DNA of 64,000 nucleotides from JAFDEI01 sp964196055. GTDB taxonomy: Bacteria; Myxococcota_A; UBA9160; SMWR01. A program made the position numbers and the translations under genes. A model generated the notes under the pieces. It made no database searches, was not told where the DNA came from, and was given only the letters and a program-made list of their open reading frames with translations. The stretch is from assembly GCA_964196055.1 (NCBI GenBank), contig CAXMSF010000251.1, positions 1 to 64,000 on the forward strand, in the 5' to 3' direction. Below, one piece after another: positions 62,615 to 64,000 of the stretch (the stretch's first letter is position 1; each line of letters begins with the position of its first letter).

Positions 62615-64000
62615 GCGAGCTGCACTTCGCGGAACCGCAATGGCTGTACGTCGCCGGGGTCGTGGGGGGGGTGCTGCTGGCGTTGGTCGCGCTCGATCGA
62701 CGTGGCGGGCGGGCACTCGAGCGCCTGGTCGGCACGGTGCTGCAGCCGCGTCTGGTCTCCAAACCGACCGCCTTGCGACGCCGCCTCCAGCTCGCGCTGC
62801 TCGGGCTCTCGGCCCTTTCGCTCGTGGTCGCGCTGATGCGCCCGCAATGGGGCGTCGAGTTCGTGAAGTCGCCCCAGATCGGGGCCGAAATCATGATCGC
62901 CATCGACGTCTCCCGCTCGATGCTCGCCGAAGACGTCGCGCCCAATCGACTCGACCGCGCCAAGGCGGAGATCCGCGATCTGCTGACCTTCCTCGACGGT
63001 GACCAGGTCGGCCTGATCGCCTTCGCGGGCCGCGCCAGCGTCGTATGCCCGCTGACACCGGACTTCGCTTTCCTCCGCATGGTGCTCGACGGCCTCGGGC
63101 CCCACACGGTGGGGCGCGGCGGCACCCGACTCGAAGAGCCGATCCGGAAGGCGACGGCGGGCTTCGGAAGTTCGGGAGACTTGTCGCGGGTGATCCTGCT
63201 CATCACCGACGGCGAGGATCACGACTCCTTCCCGATCGACGCCGCCAAAGAGGCGGCGGAACGGGGCATCCGCATCCTCGCCATCGGCTTCGGCGACGAA
63301 AACGGCAGCCCGATCACGCTCACGGATCCCGAGACCGGCGCCCGCACGACGCTGCGCGACGCCGACGGGCAGCCGGTGCGAAGCCACCTCGACGGCGACC
63401 TGCTCCGCGAACTCGCAATGGTGACCGAGGGAGCCTATGTGCCGGCGGGCACCGGTGTACTCGACCTCGACGGCATCTTCGCAGCCCATATCCGCCCGTT
63501 GATGCGGGCGACCGGCGAGGAACGCGGCCGCACGATCCGCAAGGACGCCTTCCAGTGGGCGATCCTGCTCGCCCTCGTCGCTCTGCTCGGAAGCGTGGCG
63601 ACGTCCGCCACGCGCCTGCGGGTCCTGCTGCTGATGCTGGCGCTCACGCCCGGCATCGACGCTGGGCAGGCCCACGCGCAAGCCCCCGCGCCACCCGACC
63701 CCGCAGTGAAGGCAATGGGCCTTCCGGAGCCCGAGGGAGCGCCGTCCGAATCCGATGAAGACGGTTCACGTGACCGCGTCCCCATTCCCGAGGAAGCGCG
63801 CGAGGCCTACAACCAGGGCGTCGAACGACTCGCTGACGGCCAACTCGACGAAGCCGAACGCCTGCTGGAGGCGGCGCGCAACAATGCACGGGGCGACGGA
63901 AGCGCGCGCTTCCGGGCCAGCTTCAATCTCGCCTGGGTCGAGATTCGGCGCTCGGAGGCAGTCCTCGAAAGCGACGGACCGGCAGCGCTGCGATCGCTGG
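62611..64000 (+). CDS. BatB-BatC fusion, partial, open to the end of the window
   Basis: Starts with GTG overlapping batA's stop. Residues 10-28 and 58-78 are membrane helices, the VWA domain follows with MIDAS DVSRSM (99-104) and TDGEDHDS, then a third helix near residue 310 and a signal-like segment (LRVLLLMLALTPGI). After a Pro/Glu-rich linker the sequence EAYNQGVERLADGQLDEAERLLEAARNN is a TPR repeat. So BatB and the TPR protein BatC are joined. The frame stays open to 64000, at least 463 codons. Confidence 0.88.
   Translation, partial: MSELHFAEPQWLYVAGVVGGVLLALVALDRRGGRALERLVGTVLQPRLVSKPTALRRRLQLALLGLSALSLVVALMRPQWGVEFVKSPQIGAEIMIAIDVSRSMLAEDVAPNRLDRAKAEIRDLLTFLDGDQVGLIAFAGRASVVCPLTPDFAFLRMVLDGLGPHTVGRGGTRLEEPIRKATAGFGSSGDLSRVILLITDGEDHDSFPIDAAKEAAERGIRILAIGFGDENGSPITLTDPETGARTTLRDADGQPVRSHLDGDLLRELAMVTEGAYVPAGTGVLDLDGIFAAHIRPLMRATGEERGRTIRKDAFQWAILLALVALLGSVATSATRLRVLLLMLALTPGIDAGQAHAQAPAPPDPAVKAMGLPEPEGAPSESDEDGSRDRVPIPEEAREAYNQGVERLADGQLDEAERLLEAARNNARGDGSARFRASFNLAWVEIRRSEAVLESDGPAALRSL

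Overview
The window is high-GC bacterial DNA from a Gram-negative organism. The evidence for that is lipoproteins with lipoboxes, a GspC-like type II secretion component, and a complete Na+-translocating NADH:quinone reductase (Nqr) operon with its maturation factors. A TIGR02265/DUF2378-like protein, a DUF2889 protein, many acyl-CoA dehydrogenases and a Ras-like small GTPase beside a hybrid histidine kinase point to the former Deltaproteobacteria (a Myxococcota- or Binatota-like lineage). No rRNA or other marker gene is present, so the placement is tentative. I found no tRNA, rRNA or CRISPR array.

Layout. 1-5905 (minus strand): thiolase, HupE/UreJ-like membrane protein, parvulin-type foldase, [2Fe-2S] thioredoxin-like ferredoxin and an ABC exporter, arranged in short overlapping operons. 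6170-7252: a PLD-fold protein. 7236-14476: a surface-sugar locus with two divergent paralogues of a surface carbohydrate biosynthesis family and a tightly coupled four-gene operon (Gfo/Idh oxidoreductase, NeuB-cupin fusion, HAD phosphatase, CMP-sugar synthetase) that looks like a CMP-ulosonic acid pathway. 14693-15214: GspC-like protein. 15317-19198: a TetR-controlled operon (FAD reductase, TetR, acetoacetate decarboxylase-like protein, acyl-CoA dehydrogenase) with a double palindromic operator. 19273-23766: glutathione peroxidase, DUF2889 protein, Bax-inhibitor-1 protein, transglutaminase-like lipoprotein, a decayed exported-protein gene and a TIGR02265-like protein. 23865-31043: nqrABCDEF-apbE-nqrM. 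31540-38405: CBS protein, class I fumarase, HAD hydrolase, paired acyl-CoA dehydrogenases, a flavin split-barrel protein and a hotdog thioesterase.

38466-53297 is an accessory glycoconjugate island. It holds three sulfotransferase-like proteins, three glycosyltransferases, two more surface-carbohydrate paralogues, a CDP-alcohol phosphotransferase with an extra N-terminal domain, a secreted coiled-coil protein, a 94-bp direct repeat at two sites, and several truncated or frameshifted gene remnants. This suggests repeated gene turnover, possibly with some sequencing indels on top.

53555-58375 carries a broken YpfJ-like metallopeptidase, then a small GTPase directly coupled to a hybrid histidine kinase, facing a response regulator fused to a metallo-beta-lactamase domain. 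This group is my best candidate for an undescribed signalling module. 58635-64000 is a MoxR-DUF58-BatD/DUF4381-BatA-BatB/C operon; its last gene is a BatB-BatC fusion that runs off the window.
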